Assembly: GCA_963798775.1 (NCBI GenBank)
Contig: CAWCUK010000005.1
Coordinates: forward strand, 124,001-188,000
Length of the DNA: 64,000 nucleotides
Direction of reading: 5' to 3'
DNA from: CAWCUK01 sp963798775
Lineage (GTDB): Bacteria > Bacteroidota > Ignavibacteria > Ignavibacteriales > Ignavibacteriaceae
Positions 8,748 to 17,687 of this stretch are shown in pieces (position 1 is the stretch's first letter; every line of letters starts with the position of its first letter). A program made the position numbers and the translations under genes. The notes under the pieces are model-generated. The model saw only the letters and a program-made list of their open reading frames with translations. It was not told the DNA's origin and made no database searches.

Positions 8748-9089
8748 ATGAGCATTCAAATATTCGGAACGAAAAAAAGTAATGATACTAAAAAAGCGGA
8801 AAGATATTTTAAGGAGCGAGGAATTAAAATCCATTTTAGAAATTTATCCGAAAAAGGTTTGGCAAAAGGAGAATTTGATAATATTTGCGCGGCTATTCCG
8901 CCGGAAGAATTATTAGATGAAGAAGGGAAACAATTCAAAAAACGAAATCTTCAATTTATGGTGTACAATTTAGAAACCGAACTTCTTGAAGATCCTTTAT
9001 TATTAAAGATGCCAATTGTCAGAAACGGCAAAAAAGTTACAATTGGTTATCAGCCGGATGTTTGGAAAAAATGGATAGACGAAGAATAA
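8748..9089 (+). CDS. ArsC/Spx-family thioredoxin-like protein lacking the catalytic cysteine
   Basis: A 113-residue protein with the ArsC-family framework: an N-terminal beta strand followed by a KKxNDTKKAERYF helix start, ELL motifs in the middle and LKMPIVRNGKKVTIGYQPDVW at the end (the cis-Pro RPIV/MPIV region). In ArsC and Spx the helix begins with CxxC/CxxxxKA; here S11 and T14 take those places, and the only Cys is at about residue 47 (NICAAIP). It therefore cannot use the standard arsenate-reductase chemistry. No arsenic genes lie nearby. A regulatory or binding role is possible; function unknown. Confidence 0.65.
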   Translation: MSIQIFGTKKSNDTKKAERYFKERGIKIHFRNLSEKGLAKGEFDNICAAIPPEELLDEEGKQFKKRNLQFMVYNLETELLEDPLLLKMPIVRNGKKVTIGYQPDVWKKWIDEE

Positions 9090-9242
9090 AAAAACCTTCA
9101 TTTTCCGTAATTATTATTCATCTAATTGAAACAATATCAACATTGCCTTAAATATTTACCTTTTTTAATAACTACGCCTAATTTTTTTAAGATTTTCTTC
9201 CTTTTTACAATAATTTTTATTGCATCCTAATTACTCATCTTT

Positions 9243-9250
9243 TATATTTG
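9243..9250 (+). promoter_or_regulatory. TAnnTTTG -7 element with upstream TTG, Lrp-glnA promoter
   Basis: TATATTTG (9243-9250) with a TTG at 9220-9222, 20 nt upstream, matches the Bacteroidota -33/-7 promoter arrangement. The Lrp/AsnC ATG follows 40 bp downstream. Confidence 0.5.
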
Positions 9251-9290
9251 CCCTTAATTATAAAATTCACCTAAATTATTAAGGTTATTC

Positions 9291-9737
9291 ATGGTAGATG
9301 ACTTAGATATTAAGATTCTTAAAATTCTCCAGGAACGTGGAAGAACAAAAAGAAATGAAATTGCGGAAGCAGTTAAACTTTCAATTCCTTCTGTCAGTGA
9401 AAGATTACATAAATTAGAAGATAAAGGAATAATAGAAGGATATTTTGCAAAATTAAATCGTAAGGCTTTTGGATTTGATATAATGGCATACATTCTTGTT
9501 TTGATGGAATCATCAAAACATTATAAATCCTTTATTACAAAAGTTGAAAAAATGCCGGAGATAATTGAATGCCACAGCGTGTTGGGCGAAGGTTCTCACA
9601 TGCTTAAAGCACTAGTAAAAAATACCGAATCGTTAGAAAAACTCTTAGGGGATATTCAGTCGTGGCCCGGTGTTATATCTACAAAAACTACTTTTGTATT
9701 ATCAACCATAAAAGAAACAAGCGCATTAGATTTATAA
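9291..9737 (+). CDS. Lrp/AsnC family transcriptional regulator
   Basis: A 148-residue regulator with the standard architecture: an N-terminal winged HTH (residues 1-60, DLDIKILKILQERGRTKRNEIAEAV then SVSERLHKLEDKGII) and a RAM/AsnC ligand-binding domain (about 65-140). The family senses amino acids and binds DNA as dimers to octamers. It lies only 26 bp upstream of glutamine synthetase on the same strand, with a good promoter in front of the pair, so glutamine or another amino acid is a plausible effector and glnA the obvious target. This regulatory link is inferred from position only. Confidence 0.88.
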   Translation: MVDDLDIKILKILQERGRTKRNEIAEAVKLSIPSVSERLHKLEDKGIIEGYFAKLNRKAFGFDIMAYILVLMESSKHYKSFITKVEKMPEIIECHSVLGEGSHMLKALVKNTESLEKLLGDIQSWPGVISTKTTFVLSTIKETSALDL

Positions 9738-9763
9738 ATAATAAATAATGGAAGGAAAAAAAT

Positions 9764-11194
9764 ATGGCAAAAACAGAGGCGACTCCCGTAGATAAAGTCT
9801 TGAAATTTATGAAAGACAAAGGAATAAAATTCGTTGATATGAAATTTATGGATTTCCCGGGACAGTGGCAGCATTTTACAGTACCGTTTACACAATTTGA
9901 CGCTTCATCGTTTGAAAACGGATTCGGATTCGACGGTTCATCTATTCGCGGCTGGAAGACTATTCATGAAAGTGATATGCTTATTATTCCGGATCCGAAT
10001 ACAATGTTTTTTGATCCTTTTGTACTGGAGCCGACTTTAAGCTTAATCTGCGATGTTTATGAGCCGGCGACAAAAGAAAAATATTCAAGATGCCCAAGAA
10101 ATATAGCGCAGAAAGCAGTTGCTTATTTAAATTCAACCGGCATTGCCGATACTGTTTTTTTCGGCCCGGAAGCCGAATTTTTTGTATTTGACGATGTTCG
10201 TTTTGATTCAAAACCAAACGGCAGTTTTTATTCGGTAGATTCAATTGAAGGAAGATGGAACAGCGGAAAAGATGAAGGCCCTAATTTAGGGTACAAACCG
10301 AGATTTAAAGAAGGATATTTTCCGGTTGCCCCGACGGATGCTTTAGTTGATTTAAGAAATGAAATGGTAATGAATTTAATGAACTGCGGGATTGATGTTG
10401 AAGCTCAGCATCATGAAGTAGCCAGCGGCGGCCAATGCGAAATTGATCTTCGTTTTCAGCCTTTAGTTACCGCGGCCGACCAGCTTTTAATGTTTAAATA
10501 TATTGTTAAAAATACAGCTAAAAAAAATAACAAAACCGTTACTTATATGCCGAAACCGATCTTCGGCGATAACGGAAGCGGAATGCATGTTCATACAAGT
10601 CTTTGGAAAAAAGGAAAACCTTTATTTGCCGGATCAGGTTATGCCGGTTTGAGTGAAATGGCTTTATATTATATCGGCGGAATTTTAAAGCACGCGCCTT
10701 CTCTTTTGGCATTTACAAATCCTACAACCAATTCATATAAAAGATTAGTGCCGGGTTTTGAAGCGCCGGTTAATTTAGCATATTCACAAAGAAACAGAAG
10801 TGCTTCAATCAGAATACCGATGTATTCGAATAGCCCTAAAGCAAAAAGAGTTGAATTCAGATGTCCGGATCCTTCCGCAAATCCTTATTTAGCTTTTTCC
10901 GCAATTGTAATGGCTGGTTTAGACGGAATAATAAATCGTATTGATCCTGGCGATCCGCTTGAAAAAGATATTTATGACATGAGCCCGGAAGAGCTGAAAG
11001 ATGTTCCCTCAACTCCCGGAAGTTTAAATGACGCGTTAAAAGCATTAGCCGATGATCATGAATATTTATTAAAAGGCGATGTGTTTACATCGGATGTAAT
11101 TGAAACCTGGATAAAATATAAAACGGATAAAGAAATAAAACCGATGGCTCTCCAGCCGCATCCTTATGAATATAATTTATATTATGATGTTTAA
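9764..11194 (+). CDS. glnA: Type I glutamine synthetase
   Basis: Makes glutamine from glutamate and ammonia with ATP; cytoplasmic dodecamer. At 476 residues it has the normal GSI length. Visible signatures: the N-terminal GFGFDGSSIRGW loop, the metal/glutamate region FFGPEAEFFVFDD, the ATP-binding region KPIFGDNGSGMHVHTSLW, and NRSASIRIP. The loop KDIYDMSPEE keeps the tyrosine that is adenylylated in GSI-beta enzymes, so adenylylation control is possible although no glnE is in the window. A purine-rich GGAAGG lies 9 bp before the ATG. An intrinsic terminator follows at 11227. Confidence 0.97.
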   Translation: MAKTEATPVDKVLKFMKDKGIKFVDMKFMDFPGQWQHFTVPFTQFDASSFENGFGFDGSSIRGWKTIHESDMLIIPDPNTMFFDPFVLEPTLSLICDVYEPATKEKYSRCPRNIAQKAVAYLNSTGIADTVFFGPEAEFFVFDDVRFDSKPNGSFYSVDSIEGRWNSGKDEGPNLGYKPRFKEGYFPVAPTDALVDLRNEMVMNLMNCGIDVEAQHHEVASGGQCEIDLRFQPLVTAADQLLMFKYIVKNTAKKNNKTVTYMPKPIFGDNGSGMHVHTSLWKKGKPLFAGSGYAGLSEMALYYIGGILKHAPSLLAFTNPTTNSYKRLVPGFEAPVNLAYSQRNRSASIRIPMYSNSPKAKRVEFRCPDPSANPYLAFSAIVMAGLDGIINRIDPGDPLEKDIYDMSPEELKDVPSTPGSLNDALKALADDHEYLLKGDVFTSDVIETWIKYKTDKEIKPMALQPHPYEYNLYYDV

Positions 11195-11226
11195 AAAATA
11201 ATTTTGATCGGTGTTATGCATACTCT

Positions 11227-11255
11227 GCCCGGTTCTTTTGTGCCGGGCTTTTTTT
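11227..11255 (+). terminator. Intrinsic terminator after glnA
   Basis: GCCCGG (11227-11232) pairs with CCGGGC (11243-11248) around a 10-nt loop and is followed by a T7 run. Confidence 0.9.
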
Positions 11256-11271
11256 ATAATAACTTTAAAGT

Positions 11272-13032
11272 CTACTTTAAAAGCTTAACTAAACCTCCCC
11301 ACCGGCTGTCGGTTTTAAAATTATGTTTTTCAAAAAACTTCTTCAGAATAAAATGAGTGGTTACGGTTTTTATTCCATCCATCGTTATTCTTTGAAAAAA
11401 TTCCTCAATTAATTTTCCGCCGAGTCCGCGTCTTCTAAAAGATTTAGAAATTTCAATGCCTTCAATCTGTGCAATTTTAGGGAACATAATTTTAAAACGT
11501 ATTCCGCCGATTAAATTTTCTTCAGCATCCACTAAAATTAAATAATGTAAATCGGGAGTAATCTTAAGGGGATAATTATCCACAATAAATAATTTCTGCA
11601 GGCTCCCGATTTCAAAAGGAGAAACAGGTTTCCTTACTTCGTAAACATTACCGAAAATATCATTTGCTTCGGTAACAATAATTAAATCAGATTTTTCTAA
11701 ATCACCGCCATGTGCAAGTTCTAACGCGCCGGCATCTTTTAATTTGGGAAATACTGCTTTATTTAAAATATCCCTATCGTATTTATCTACCAGCAAATTT
11801 TGAAGCTCAACAAGTTCTATCCTTTTGGTAACTGGCTGATTAGGAAATTTATACAGCGAATCTATTATCTGCCGGAATAGATCTTTTACCGCATTTTCCG
11901 CTTGATAAAAATATGTTCTTTCTATAAAAATAAATCTTGATATTTCCGGGTATCGTTCAAGATGATAAAGAGAGAACAAATTTTTAATAAAATCGGCTTT
12001 TGCTTTTTTAGTTGAAGCCGGATTTTCTTCCTGCCAATCTTTATAATTTTTAAATGAACTTAGCAAAAAGGAATCGGTATTGGGAATAGTTTTTCTTCGC
12101 TCTAAATATTTATCCAGAGAAGTTTTAAGATCTACATGTACCGAATCAATTAATTTTTTATTAAAATGATTATTTAATTCAGTTAAAAATTTAATTCCTT
12201 GCTGCTGCCCCAGTCCTTCCAGGCATGCATCAAAAATCCATTTATACTTTAATATTTCTCTGCTCCACGGATACTGAGCAAACATCTGCAGATAAAAATT
12301 TTCATAAAGCGGGACAATTAATTGAGCATGCGATTTATAATTTTCCCAGCCTGTAATTGAAATAATTTTATTCCCGTGTTTAAAAAAAGGTTCCGGAACA
12401 ACTACATTATTGGGGGAAATGTTTCCAGGAATAACTTTGAATTCGCTGTTCTTCAAGAACAAAAAAAATGTTGCCATTCCCCTTCTATATAATATTTCCC
12501 ATTCAGTTTTATAATCTTCAATTTTATTTGATGAATAGGTTGAAGTAAGCTGGCGAATTTTTTCCCAAAGATTTAGATCGTTTATGTAAGCGAATGAAAT
12601 TACACCAAGTTCGGAACGGAAGTTGCCCAAGCGCGGAATACTGGATAAACCGGATGAAGCATTCCCGATTTTTATCATTAAATAAATGGTATCCAGGACA
12701 CGCTGTTTTTTAATATCCGGTTTTATAAAAATCATCAAATCATAATGTTTGCGGCTTATTGTGTTTATACTTATTCTGTACAAATATCTCTTGAAAGATG
12801 AACTTATTTTTGCGATAAAAATTCCATTTTGCCGAATATCTTTTAATTCAAATTTGGCGTCGAATATTAACTGAAAGGCCTCTTTTAGAAATGTAGTGCC
12901 GATTAATATTTTTTCTATTCTATATTGCTCATCAAAGCTAATAGTAGTTTGATAGAATATTTTGTCTTCCCAATTCTTTTTTGCTTTTTCATATGAACTT
13001 AATTTAAATCTTTCTTCAAACCAGCCGTACAT
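11272..13032 (-). CDS. C-terminal part of a giant acyl-CoA-synthetase/GNAT fusion protein
   Basis: This 586-residue frame begins with MYGWFEERFKL inside the end of the preceding frame (34-bp overlap). One missing base in the A run at about 13028-13034 would join the two as NKMYGWFEERFKL, so I read it as the C-terminal piece of one protein spanning 15820-11272. The last ~130 residues are a GNAT acetyltransferase domain: LILVDAEENLIGGIRF, then IEGIEISKSFRRRGLGGKLIEEFF with the R/QxxGxG/A acetyl-CoA loop. The part before it (about 1-400) is not a family I know; VIPGNISPNNVVV faintly recalls a kinase catalytic loop but lacks the catalytic Asp. It ends near the glnA terminator. Confidence 0.6.
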   Translation of the reverse strand: MYGWFEERFKLSSYEKAKKNWEDKIFYQTTISFDEQYRIEKILIGTTFLKEAFQLIFDAKFELKDIRQNGIFIAKISSSFKRYLYRISINTISRKHYDLMIFIKPDIKKQRVLDTIYLMIKIGNASSGLSSIPRLGNFRSELGVISFAYINDLNLWEKIRQLTSTYSSNKIEDYKTEWEILYRRGMATFFLFLKNSEFKVIPGNISPNNVVVPEPFFKHGNKIISITGWENYKSHAQLIVPLYENFYLQMFAQYPWSREILKYKWIFDACLEGLGQQQGIKFLTELNNHFNKKLIDSVHVDLKTSLDKYLERRKTIPNTDSFLLSSFKNYKDWQEENPASTKKAKADFIKNLFSLYHLERYPEISRFIFIERTYFYQAENAVKDLFRQIIDSLYKFPNQPVTKRIELVELQNLLVDKYDRDILNKAVFPKLKDAGALELAHGGDLEKSDLIIVTEANDIFGNVYEVRKPVSPFEIGSLQKLFIVDNYPLKITPDLHYLILVDAEENLIGGIRFKIMFPKIAQIEGIEISKSFRRRGLGGKLIEEFFQRITMDGIKTVTTHFILKKFFEKHNFKTDSRWGGLVKLLK

Positions 13033-14002
13033 TTGTTTAAAAGAACTTTAGCAAATTTAGAAAGCTGCGGATCTTTTGTATGTAGAATCCAATTTATAAG
13101 TTCCGCTCTAACAGCCGCGTACGAACCGGGATTATGATAAACAAAATTAACGAGTAATTCTAAAATGCGTTTAAATTGATGCCTGTAAATATCGTTAACA
13201 GGCCAATGAAGACCGCTTCTGTAAGCCTCCAAACGCTGCCGAAAACTGTTAAGATTTATTCCGTCAATGTTGTTATGGCCGATTTCTTCAATTACTTTTT
13301 TATTTAAAAAAGGAAGTCCCGCGTGAATAAATGTCGGTAAATATCTGTCATAATCAATCCTAGGCTGGTTAAATAAAAGAATTCTGTAAGCGGTACTTCT
13401 TACTTCAAATTTAGGATGATACGCTAAAGCTTCCAATCTTCGGCTTATTAAATTTTCAATGCGGTGTTCCGATGATATTAATAATTTTTCAAGAATAACT
13501 AAAGCCTCCGGAACCTCTTCTTCTTCACCAAAAAATGCTCTGGTTATTGTTTCATTTAATTCATTTAATTTCGGATTAAAATGCGCGTTTTTAACTAAAG
13601 TAATCTTCTCTTTCTTTTGGGGAATAATAAAAACTTGGGAAGAGATGCCTTGAAAATCCATATCCCAATCATCTTTACATACGGCAAATTTTATTAACTC
13701 CGGATTTCCTAACCATAGTATAGGCTGCCGGATAAATATACCTAAATCTATTGAACGATTATTTATTATATATTCTAAATTTCCTATTTGTACGCGTTGA
13801 GTTTCATCATCTTTTTTTATTTTTAAAGAAAATTTACTTTGGTTATTTACCAGTTCATCATTCTTACAAACTAAATCACTTTCGGTTATTCCTAAATCTT
13901 TTAAAACCCAAAGAGGAATAATTACTTTTACTCCGCCGCAGTTAAACTCTAAACTCGCTTTTGTATAAAGTTCATTTATCTCATGCTTAAAATGCTCCTC
14001 AA
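12999..14002 (-). CDS. Middle part of the acyl-CoA-synthetase/GNAT fusion (no own start codon)
   Basis: The frame is open from at least 14040 down to 12999. It begins in the frame that completes the acyl-CoA synthetase C-terminus (KRKVIEEHFKHEINELY), so it continues the gene at 14003-15820 after a missing base in the T7 run at 14043-14049. The first in-frame ATG is only at 13661 and would cut a conserved-looking region in half. After the synthetase tail comes an all-beta segment (FNCGGVKVIIPLWVLKDLGI) and then a helical stretch (ISRRLEALAYHPKFEVRSTAYRILLF, VRAELINWIL) with the look of HEAT-like repeats. No enzymatic motif is visible. It ends in a 34-bp overlap with the GNAT-bearing frame. Confidence 0.55.
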
Positions 14003-15820
14003 TTACTTTACGTTTAAAAGTTCCTTTGGAAGTAAGTTCTCCTTTTTTTCATCAAAGTTTCTTTTTATAATTTTGAATCGGACAATTCTCTCGTAAGGAT
14101 GAAGAGTTTTGTTAACAGAAGAAATAAGGGAATTAAAATATTCTTTAAGCTGGTTTTGTGAATCGGCCTTAGTGATGAATGAATCGGAAAAATCGGGATA
14201 GATTAAAAGAGTATTATATGGCCGCATATCTCCGACAAGGAAAGCCCTTTTTAAGCCGGGAATATCATCAAATTTTTTTTCTATAAACGCTGGAGCAATG
14301 GTTTGCCCTTTTATATTTTTATAAATGTCTTTTAGCCGATCGATAATATACAGAAATCCATTTTCATCTTCTTCAAATAAATCACCGGTTCTAAGCCAAT
14401 AATCTCCTTCTGTATTATCATTTAAATACCGCGCTACATAAGGGCCTTTAATTTGCAGTTCTCCTAAATCGGAAAATCTAATTTCAATTCCCGGAAGAGG
14501 AATTCCGACCGAATCTTTAACATATTCGCCGGGAGGCGTCATACTTATTCCTCCGGTTCCCTCGGTCATCCCAAATCCGCTGCATAATTTCACATTCTCT
14601 TTATTAAAGAAATTAAAAACTTTTGGTTCTAAATAACCGGCTGCGGAAATTCCCCATCTTAAATTATTTCCGACTATACTTCTGAATAATTTTGATTTTG
14701 CCGCTTTATCTGCCGTCAACTTTTCATCAATCTTAAACTTTTCATAAATTTGTTTCCACCGAAGTGGAATGCTGACTAAGCCGGTCGGTTCATATTTGCG
14801 CATTAATTCTAACAGAGAATTTATATCTGTTTTCCCGGCAAAAATATAAGTTCCGCTCCAATAAATTGCGCCCAACATTTCAAAATATCTGCCAAAAGTA
14901 TGAAATAAAGGAAGATAAGAAAGAAGAACTTCATCATCGCCTACGGCCGGAAGAGCTGCCCCGCGGGCAAATCGTTTGGTAACTAAATTATAATTTGAAA
15001 ATACAACTCCCTTCGGCAAACCGGTGCTTCCGGAGGTGAACATAACGGTAGCGGCTTCATCAATAGGAAAATTATTTCTTTTCTCCAGTACTTCATCAAT
15101 TTCATTTACCGAATTAATAAAAGTATCGTAGTTTAATACATCATCAAACTCCTGCCCTTTATTACCGGAATTAATAATTAAGAAATCTCCACCGATTTTA
15201 TTTCTTAATTCCCTTACCGTTGTTAACCTTTCACTGTCGGTAAAAATTATATTTATTTGAAGTTCGGAGAAAATAAACTCCAGAGTTTCTATATTGAAAT
15301 GAGTATTAAGCGGAGTAATAAAAATATCATGTGTTAGGCAAGCCAGATCAACGCAGGCGCTGTTTAAGGAATTTTCCATAAATACGGCTGCTTTAGGTTT
15401 AAAATTAGTGGCGTTTAAAATTGAAGCCGCAATTTTTTTTATTCTTTTGTTAATCCATTTATAGCTATAGTTATTTTCTATATCGTTGGCAAAATCTTTA
15501 AATAAAATCTTATCAGGATGTTTTTGTACTCTTTGATTAAAGAGTGAATTCAGATTAAAATTTATTCTTCTAATTACTTTAAATGTTGTTTCCGCCCATT
15601 TATACTGTTCATTTCTTCCCTTTAAGTTTTGCAGAAAAGATGGATGTCTTGTAGAATCTAGATATTTTCGCCAAATATCAGCCGGAATCTCATCATTTGT
15701 TTTCAATTTTTCTTCGGCTAACATAAGAATTTTTGACGGCAGTCCTTCTTCAATATTTTCGCCGGCAGAATCGATCTTTTTTAAAAGATCGATAAATTCT
15801 AAGGTTCCATTTTTATTCAT
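14003..15820 (-). CDS. Long-chain acyl-CoA synthetase (AMP-forming), N-terminal part of a larger fusion
   Basis: ANL-superfamily ligase that activates a fatty acid as acyl-AMP and transfers it to CoA (or another thiol). Visible: P-loop MFTSGSTGLPKG (about 256-267), GFGMTEGTGG (A5), YWLRTGDLFEEDENGFLYIIDRLKD (A7/A8). The frame ends with a non-family tail. In the alternative frame the same DNA reads GELTSKGTFKRKVIEEHF, the standard ACSL C-terminal sequence, and one A missing from an A7 run (14043-14049, T7 on the plus strand) explains it. Hence the ligase is intact but fused to the downstream frames. No signal peptide is visible; cytoplasmic. It starts 13 bp after the M14 peptidase gene. Confidence 0.85.
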   Translation of the reverse strand: MNKNGTLEFIDLLKKIDSAGENIEEGLPSKILMLAEEKLKTNDEIPADIWRKYLDSTRHPSFLQNLKGRNEQYKWAETTFKVIRRINFNLNSLFNQRVQKHPDKILFKDFANDIENNYSYKWINKRIKKIAASILNATNFKPKAAVFMENSLNSACVDLACLTHDIFITPLNTHFNIETLEFIFSELQINIIFTDSERLTTVRELRNKIGGDFLIINSGNKGQEFDDVLNYDTFINSVNEIDEVLEKRNNFPIDEAATVMFTSGSTGLPKGVVFSNYNLVTKRFARGAALPAVGDDEVLLSYLPLFHTFGRYFEMLGAIYWSGTYIFAGKTDINSLLELMRKYEPTGLVSIPLRWKQIYEKFKIDEKLTADKAAKSKLFRSIVGNNLRWGISAAGYLEPKVFNFFNKENVKLCSGFGMTEGTGGISMTPPGEYVKDSVGIPLPGIEIRFSDLGELQIKGPYVARYLNDNTEGDYWLRTGDLFEEDENGFLYIIDRLKDIYKNIKGQTIAPAFIEKKFDDIPGLKRAFLVGDMRPYNTLLIYPDFSDSFITKADSQNQLKEYFNSLISSVNKTLHPYERIVRFKIIKRNFDEKKENLLPKELLNVK

Positions 15821-15833
15821 TTTTAATCATACC

Positions 15834-17675
15834 TTATTTTACCAGAACCATTCCTTTTGTAACACTGTGGTTTCCGGTTGTAAGATTATAATAGTAAATA
15901 CCGCTTGCCAAACCTTTATAATCGGCTGCATCGAAAATAACTTCATGCTGCCCGGTTCCTAAATCTTTATTTACTAGTACCGCCACCAGCTCGCCTAGGG
16001 CATTAAAAACACGCAGTTGTACATGACTTCTTTCAGCAAGTTCAAAACGAATTGTTGTAGCCGGATTAAAAGGATTGGGATAATTTTGATAAAGTGTAAA
16101 ATTTGTAGGCCGAACAACCTTATCTTCAACCGAAGTTACGGGACCGCGATATATTATACGAAACGCGTCCGCGGCCACAGTACCAGACGCATTATTTGTT
16201 AAATTAATTAATATTGTACCGGAATTATTTAATGATACTTCCCGCATAAAATTCCATTGCCCGCCGTTTGTTTTCTGCGTCTTTTCAATCAGATTTTCAT
16301 TCCCACCCGCGTTTATTGTGAATTGCGTATTATAAGCATAATTAGGATTCTCAGGCCACCAGCCGTATATATCGTACATGCCGGGTTCTAATTCTTCTGT
16401 TGAATAAGTTATACTGTTTTCACCGTTTCCGGCAGGGCTTGTGTAAAAATTATCACTGTAAAATTGTACTCCTGTTGTATCAGTATTCCACGTACCGGAA
16501 GCAATAGCGTTTTTATTATCAAGCAAAATATGTTTAGGATGCGAGAGCTCTAAATATTCGGCGACGGCATAAACAGTCCTAAATCCTATCTGATAAAGAT
16601 TTTCATTCGTCACCCAAATATCAGTTGAATATTTATCATAAGGAGTTTCATAAGTAAGCGCCATAACATCACTGCCGTAATTGCTCCACAACCAGCCTTC
16701 GGGAAATACTGTTTTAAGTGATGAAAAACTATAATCATTAGGAGTAAAGTATGGGTTATCCGATGTATTTAAATTTGATATTTGAAATTCCTTCCTGTAA
16801 AAATTAGGTGTAGTAGATGCGGCAGTATGTATCCAAAATGTACAGAAGGAACTAACTTGCGAATGCAGATTGAAAAAAACAGAAAAATGTTTTTTATTAT
16901 TTATTTCCGACATTCTTGCTTTCAAAATTTTCACTTCTTTTGTAGTCGCGTAATCAGGTTCATCCCAGTTAGACTCAACATCAACTCCATCATAATTTAC
17001 ACGCGATTTTCCGTAATAGACTCCGTCGGGATTAGTAAATGGGATTAAATGAAAAATTATTTTTTTACGGTAAAAAGAAATTACATCATCGTCTTCCAAA
17101 AGCTTTTGTACAATTCCATCGAAGTGAAAAGAACTTGGAGTTTCGCTTGGATGTGTTCTTGCGTGAATCCATATTTCATATTTACCGCTGTCTGCAACCG
17201 TTGTATCAGTAAGCGTTATTTCTTCAATCGGTAAATTATGATTTGTAAAACCTAAAGTATCAACTTTAACGAATTCGCTTTGCCGCCATTCATTTATTCT
17301 CTCCTGCAAATAACTTAGAGTGTAAGGCGTGTAATAAGCAATATAAACAGTATCTTCTGAAAAGGTTTTTTGAAAATAGTTTATGTAAGGACTTTCTCCT
17401 TGAGTGAATCTTGTAAATTCACGGTTATCATACGAGTACATCGGGCGGTCGGCATCGCTATTTGCGAAAGTTACTTTTACAAATTTATCCTTTACACCGC
17501 TCATTCTAAAATAAAACCAGCGGCCGACAATATCGGCATAAGTTGTAACTGTATAATTTAGCGAATCATTTGTAGTTACGGATTTAAGATTGCCGCTTTC
17601 AAAATCAGCGTCAAATTTAATCTGGCCGAATGTTAAGACAGGAATAAAAGTAAATAATAGTAAAAATTTTTTCAT
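15834..17675 (-). CDS. Secreted M14 zinc carboxypeptidase with golvesin-like and T9SS sorting domains
   Basis: A 613-residue multidomain protein. Order: signal peptide (1-17); an N-terminal beta domain starting FESGNLKSV as in cytosolic carboxypeptidase (CCP) type M14 enzymes; the M14 catalytic domain with H175-x2-E178 (THPSE), zinc ligand H271 (NLHSQ) and a candidate catalytic E343 (TYETPYD); a golvesin/xanthan-lyase-like beta domain at about 390-515 (YDIYGWWPENPNYAYNT, NGGQWNF); and a C-terminal sorting domain from about 530 (YQNYPNPFNPATT ... KGMVLVK). It is expected to be exported by T9SS and to trim peptide C-termini outside the cell. Presence of a CCP-type N-domain on a secreted protein is unusual. 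It lies 12 bp downstream of the GT2 gene in the same operon. Confidence 0.85.
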   Translation of the reverse strand: MKKFLLLFTFIPVLTFGQIKFDADFESGNLKSVTTNDSLNYTVTTYADIVGRWFYFRMSGVKDKFVKVTFANSDADRPMYSYDNREFTRFTQGESPYINYFQKTFSEDTVYIAYYTPYTLSYLQERINEWRQSEFVKVDTLGFTNHNLPIEEITLTDTTVADSGKYEIWIHARTHPSETPSSFHFDGIVQKLLEDDDVISFYRKKIIFHLIPFTNPDGVYYGKSRVNYDGVDVESNWDEPDYATTKEVKILKARMSEINNKKHFSVFFNLHSQVSSFCTFWIHTAASTTPNFYRKEFQISNLNTSDNPYFTPNDYSFSSLKTVFPEGWLWSNYGSDVMALTYETPYDKYSTDIWVTNENLYQIGFRTVYAVAEYLELSHPKHILLDNKNAIASGTWNTDTTGVQFYSDNFYTSPAGNGENSITYSTEELEPGMYDIYGWWPENPNYAYNTQFTINAGGNENLIEKTQKTNGGQWNFMREVSLNNSGTILINLTNNASGTVAADAFRIIYRGPVTSVEDKVVRPTNFTLYQNYPNPFNPATTIRFELAERSHVQLRVFNALGELVAVLVNKDLGTGQHEVIFDAADYKGLASGIYYYNLTTGNHSVTKGMVLVK

Positions 17676-17687
17676 TAGAAATCCGGA

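Noticed and set aside
8748..9089. Arsenate reductase gene.
   Set aside because: Catalytic cysteine is absent and there are no arsenic-resistance genes around it.
12300..12500. Kinase-like catalytic loop (GNISPNNVVV) in the ligase/GNAT fusion.
   Set aside because: The catalytic Asp position is Asn and no DFG or P-loop counterpart is convincing, so no kinase function is called.
13661..13661. ATG at 13661 as start of a separate 220-residue gene.
   Set aside because: The same frame is open for another ~380 bases upstream and encodes the missing synthetase C-terminus, so this Met is internal.
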